Below are positions 35,801-37,915 of a DNA stretch of 37,915 nt, in pieces (within the stretch, counting starts at the first letter, position 1; every line of letters begins with the position of its first letter). A model generated the notes under the pieces. The model did not search any database, was not told the origin of the DNA, and saw only the letters and a program-made list of their open reading frames with translations. Both the position numbers and the translations under genes were made by a program. This DNA is from JBEKZD01 sp050013395 (GTDB taxonomy: Bacteria; Verrucomicrobiota; Verrucomicrobiia; Palsa-1439), in the NCBI GenBank assembly GCA_050013395.1, contig JBEKFI010000049.1, forward strand, positions 1 to 37,915, written 5' to 3'.

Positions 35801-36115
35801 AGCGCCTTGGAATCAGACATCTCGACGGTGACTGCAGGTGTTTCGTTCATGGCGCCTGCCGATGTTACCCGCAGCAGATTTTACGAGGACAAGACTTCCG
35901 GAGACAGTGGCCAGCCGGCATTTATAATCCTAAACGGGCGATTGGTGCTTCTCACGGTTTGGACATATGGTGGAAGTGGATCAGGCTGGTTCATCACCGG
36001 GTATCTAAGTCAAATCAACTCGGCAATGGCTGCACTTGGCGGGGGCTATAGTCTGACGCCGGTGGATCTCAGTTCATTTGCATTCTGCAATGGCGGCACC
36101 GGGCAGGCGCCATAG
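32807..36115 (+). CDS. Large secreted protein with DPDGDG repeats and C-terminal trypsin-like domain
   Basis: A 1102-aa exported protein. The ATG at 32807 is the only ATG before the hydrophobic segment LVGLILSLHLCTLVNA, but there is no clear ribosome site and the first 45 residues look odd. Residues about 60-230 are repetitive beta structure of autotransporter type (GNSLVVAGGSILATDLTVG). Then come the shared module also found in the subtilisin-like gene (RTNVLQA... NYLDKGAAT... CRFYRVA), an Ig-like segment, and several calcium-type repeats (DPDGDGIS, DSDGDGIPDWW, DTDGDGMPDGW, DSDGDGIS). From about residue 890 the sequence looks like a chymotrypsin-fold protease: His915 (HVVFANHY), a later Asp (DLRIGVLDSD) and Ser1034 in SGDSGQPAF, followed by LLTVWTYGGSGSG. 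The protease assignment is inference from these motifs. Confidence 0.75.
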   Translation: MKADVNYVHVSLQLPVSDERLIIARSWRARRLPPATSRAYLHRCTLVGLILSLHLCTLVNAQYTDNFQTNVISGVVSNWAGDYLVGSNTFADVLLIQNGGVLSSGFGQLGYEVSSNNSVRVVDSGVWQSGTLYVGDQSSGNSLVVAGGSILATDLTVGFDSATCDNLVQLDSGSVVVTNATADAVLEVRSGELILNGGVLQADKLVMTNACGRFIRNGGTLIVGSLVLDPNQSAVGDGIPNGWKQQYGLGPFDPAVANADPDGDGFTNLQEYQAGTDPTNSISALRILGIRIQGSDVLVTWRAGGGRTNVLQAASSTLSVFFNISPNIVIPNVGDVVTNYLDKGAATSTTCRFYRVATRDSSVEGTTAPMLTITSPANDSYITNSTLAVAGTSANHSGVSAVEVNGFAASSANGYSNWVAVVTGLAPGTNTLTVLASDNAAPANIATNTIRVIYAAGDFDGNGDGLPDAWQIQYFGSVNALNALPTADPDGDGISSLQEYYDGTDPTDSNSVLRITAIIPVGADIHVYFTSVSGKYYSLERFDSISGVWTNIVDYVPGNGGVQWVKDIDALNGGVQSFQAIGDASEPIPSYRLHTTQLSSPPPEDSDGDGIPDWWTQLYFGHPTGLARDYSRAADDPDGDGLTNFQEFQLGTDPLNADTDGDGMPDGWEIAHGLNPLVNDANLDADGDGLTNLEEYRLGTDPQNPDSDGDGISDGPLAPPGSGLVPGPDPDLVVVNGTVCYPFSGVGTVTIGMLNMGYGPALCPFLRVSLNPTMLPSTVFDTTGGPITYTLPESYNQPTDDIYLQYADTNTNALGRVIHRTIPFFFEPGSGRYAATVGIDTNLAIAALDTNSNWWARNVAIYASMDHATTNYVRNTNCWAHGFDLTCIAAYNSFEMATRRAGTLISPRHVVFANHYSPPNGTTLRFVANDNTVVTRVLSNSVQIALTDLRIGVLDSDVPTNLITFAKVLPSSFTNYFPNSLKPISSKSIPALCLNQNESALESDISTVTAGVSFMAPADVTRSRFYEDKTSGDSGQPAFIILNGRLVLLTVWTYGGSGSGWFITGYLSQINSAMAALGGGYSLTPVDLSSFAFCNGGTGQAP

Positions 36116-36174
36116 TCTGACACCCTCTACTATGTAAGAACTCATACGGCTGATGTAACGGGCGAAATGAAAAT

Positions 36175-36224
36175 GGGGTCAGACCGCTTGTTATCACATT
36201 CGTTATGAAAAGCGGACTGACCCC
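36175..36224. repeat. Long hairpin GGGGTCAGACCGCTT/AAGCGGACTGACCCC
   Basis: 15-base arms (36175-36189 and 36210-36224) complementary at 14 positions. The GGGGTCAGA(C) core is a common repeat end in environmental genomes. It lies at the edge of a zone of gene fragments and directly precedes an Old Yellow Enzyme fragment. Confidence 0.7.
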
Positions 36225-36239
36225 TCTTTGACCCCTCTT

Positions 36240-36500
36240 CGGTGGCCGGAGCGGTTGCCGTTGCTGGTGCGGATTTCCTGCACGGATTGGGTGACCGGCG
36301 GCTGGGACATCGAGCAAAGCATCGAGCTAGCGCGACGGTTGAAGGCCGAAGGCGTGGACTTGATTGATTGCAGTTCAGGCGGAATGGTGCCGGATGCAAA
36401 AATTTCCGTCGGCCCGGGCTACCAAGTGCCGTTTGCCGAACGCATCCGGCGCGAGGCGGGCATGGCAACGGCGGCGGTCGGCGGCATCACCGATGTGACT
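36240..36500 (+). pseudogene. Internal fragment of an Old Yellow Enzyme (YqjM-like) gene
   Basis: WPERLPLLVRISCTDWVTGGWD, LKAEGVDLIDCSSGG and VGPGYQVPFAERIRREAG correspond to the C-terminal half of NADPH dehydrogenases of the YqjM/OYE class (FMN-binding TIM barrel). The start is missing: homology begins a few bases after a long hairpin. It ends at GGITD near 36497, where it runs into unrelated DNA overlapping an ORF6N fragment. The frame runs on to 36581 with unrelated residues. It cannot encode a working enzyme. Confidence 0.8.
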
Positions 36501-36850
36501 CATGAGCTCTTCAACAAGCTGCTCGCTGTCGTCCGATCTAGCTCCATTGCAGTCGCACACCACCTCGACAAACAGCTGTGAAGTAACCCTCGAAGGCGCG
36601 GGCGTGCATCTGCGCCGCGCTTTAAGGTTCCAATTTGGAACCTTAAAGAATTCGACTCTTCTCGCGTGAGTTGGAACCTGAAGTCGGCGGGGAAGCGGTC
36701 CAAATTGCGACGAACAGCCTTGCTCAGGTTCTTCGTCGCGACGCCATAGAGGCGGGCCAGATCCCGGTCGAGCATGACCTTCTGGCCGCGAATCTCGTAA
36801 ATCAGCTGGTCGAGACTTTCGACGGGAACTAACGAATCCTTCTCACCCAT
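36500..36850 (-). pseudogene. ORF6N-domain protein, C-terminus degraded
   Basis: From ATG 36850 (MGEKDSLVPVESLDQLIYEI) the protein has the ORF6N domain typical of phage-type KilA-N/Bro relatives and of many bacterial chromosomal copies: RGQKVMLDRDLARLYGVATK, then NLDRFPADFRFQLTREE and SLRFQIGTLKRG. After TLKRG the family usually continues YLPYAFTEQGVAML; here it diverges (ADARPRLRG...). A faint echo (YFTAVCRGGVRL) is in another frame, and the frame ends after about 116 residues. It is probably a frameshifted or truncated copy. It abuts the OYE fragment. Confidence 0.75.
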
Positions 36851-36923
36851 GAAATGGCAGTATGCCAACGGGTGCCGGTAACGGCAAGCGCGCGATTGCT
36901 GTCAATGATTCAAAGGCCGGAAC

Positions 36924-37388
36924 TCAGAGCCGTTCTTCTTCTAGGTCGTACACGTCAAACCAGTGATACACGACGCGGTTGCGCGGGATGAATTTCTGGA
37001 TGTAATCCTCCATGTACTCCTGCAGTTCCGGCGACAGCTCGCTGAGACGCAAATCGCGTTGCTTGTTGTTCTACGCGATGATCTCGATGCGCGGACGCTT
37101 CTTGGCGCGCTTGCAGATCCACGTGGCGATCTCGTCGTCGGTCGCGCCGGTGCCGACGAACGACCGAAACGCGTTGTAATCGATCTTCGCAAACTTCAAC
37201 CAGATCTGATCGAGCGGACAGTTGGAATGAAACTCGCCCTGCCAGCCGACTAGGACGGCCCGGCATTTGTCCACGGCGCGAGCAGCCAACACGTAGCCTG
37301 CCAACGTGGTGCGCGGACTGCGCGGGTATTCTTTGCCATCCCGTAGATCACGGGCCAGCAACTTCACTTTTGCGAGGTCTTTCTTCAT
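36924..37388 (-). pseudogene. DUF5069 protein gene interrupted by an in-frame TAG
   Basis: The ATG at 37388 follows a perfect ribosome site (AAAGGAGG, 5 bases). The protein begins MKKDLAKVKLLARDL and has the DUF5069 pattern EYPRSPRTTLAGYVLAAR, then NCPLDQIWLKFAKIDYNAF. At 37071-37073 a TAG interrupts IEIIA-stop-NNKQRDLRL. Beyond it the same frame continues for 48 codons with natural sequence (LSELSPELQEYMEDYIQKF, YHWFDVYDLEEERL) to a TGA at 36924. Relatives have Trp (AWN) at that point, so TGG to TAG is the simplest change. Function of the family is unknown. Either a recent nonsense mutation, a sequencing error or stop readthrough. Confidence 0.85.
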
Positions 37389-37677
37389 CGGTTCCTCCTT
37401 TGGGTTTTGTGTCATCTGATGCTACCCCGAAGTAACAGTGCACATTGGTGTCAAAGGCGGTCGGCGTCAAATCGTGAAACGCGAATTGATCGCGCTGGTG
37501 AGGGGTGGAACGAACAGCAAATTGTGTCGACGCTTGTAGCGCAATGGCGGCCGTTTCGGTATCCCGCCGCGTTGTTGGGAGAGGGATCGGATGGGGCTGC
37601 CGATTTTCTCGGCAGATACATCGTCGTGCTTGGTGATTGGTGCTTCGTGCCTCGCAGGCCGGATCACAGATTGCGAA
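37389..37677. other. Gap before argH, no gene seen
   Basis: About 290 bases. It contains the ribosome site of the DUF5069 gene at its left edge and a GGTGATTGGTGCTTCGTGC stretch of intergenic-repeat type near 37638. No convincing frame or hairpin was noticed. Confidence 0.5.
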
Positions 37678-37915
37678 TTACGAGCCACGCAGTATTCGTT
37701 TCCAGCGCGCGATTTGGGCGCGGACGTTGCGCGGCGAGGGTGCGCCGATGGCGGTGCGCGCCGCGAGCGCGCGATGAACATCGAACACGCGGGCGGCGGC
37801 AGGGCCGTACTTCTTCGCGGCCAGCTTTGGCAAGGGCACGCCGCTCTTCTCCGATACGGCCACGAGCGCGCCGACTTTGTGGTGCGCTTCGCGGAACGGA
37901 ATACCTTTCTTCACG
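37678..37915 (-). CDS. argH: Argininosuccinate lyase, C-terminal end (cut by window end)
   Basis: Splits argininosuccinate to arginine and fumarate, last step of arginine synthesis. Only the last 78 or so residues are visible. KKGIPFREAHHKVGALVA is the highly conserved C-terminal stretch of the lyase (K-G-x-PFREAH), and FDVHRALAARTAIGAPSPRN with VRAQIARW forms the last helix. The frame is open to the window edge, and the GTG at 37914 is an internal valine, not a start. The active-site regions lie outside the window. Confidence 0.92.
   Translation of the reverse strand, partial: VKKGIPFREAHHKVGALVAVSEKSGVPLPKLAAKKYGPAAARVFDVHRALAARTAIGAPSPRNVRAQIARWKRILRGS

Overview
The window is bacterial, gene-dense and GC-rich, and looks like a free-living member of the Verrucomicrobiota (inference). 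The signs are two proteins with PEP-CTERM sorting tails, several very large secreted proteins carrying calcium-type DPDGDG repeats and a shared tail ending FYRVRLVP, a DUF5069 gene, a GxxExxY gene, a squalene/phytoene synthase, and many short palindromic repeats. No rRNA, tRNA, CRISPR array or phage module was seen.

Layout. 1-2.6 kb: aspartate-family amino acid genes (3' part of homoserine dehydrogenase, then aspartate kinase lysC) with a GxxExxY gene between them. 2.7-11.4 kb: three large secreted proteases on the minus strand (papain-like, subtilisin-like, papain-like). They have different catalytic domains but nearly the same C-terminal module and, for two of them, the same 108 bp of 3' flank. 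11.5-15.6 kb: citramalate synthase, a REP-associated tyrosine transposase (RAYT) with REP palindromes on both sides, a squalene/phytoene synthase convergent with it, and a PEBP-family protein. 15.7-21.2 kb: a promoter, structured RNA and terminator ahead of B12-dependent methionine synthase metH. The 3' end of metH is present three times, with a HEAT-repeat protein between the second and third copies. 21.3-25.3 kb: an orphan 530-aa protein with a possible PD-(D/E)XK nuclease site, a LemA/GIDE gene pair, a repeat-filled gap and a cold-shock gene with clear promoter, leader hairpin and terminator. 25.5-29.9 kb: lysine biosynthesis (dapF, lysA), a lone receiver protein, a metallophosphoesterase and a ROK protein. 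30-36.1 kb: a broken rplT fragment, two PEP-CTERM proteins and an 1102-aa secreted protein ending in a trypsin-like domain. 36.1-37.9 kb: remnants (an Old Yellow Enzyme fragment, an ORF6N fragment, a DUF5069 gene with an internal stop) and the C-terminus of argininosuccinate lyase.

How the parts work together. LysC, homoserine dehydrogenase, DapF and LysA cover steps of the aspartate route to lysine, threonine and methionine. MetH makes methionine, and citramalate synthase feeds isoleucine. The secreted proteases and PEP-CTERM proteins point to a cell that degrades external protein and displays surface or matrix proteins.

The most unusual theme is palindromic DNA inside genes. Short hairpin-forming repeats, some related to the REP units around the RAYT, sit in frame inside hom, metH and the squalene synthase gene, and form the last codons of the ROK, RAYT and squalene synthase genes. 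Their insertion appears to have been tolerated, adding 10-25 residues each time.
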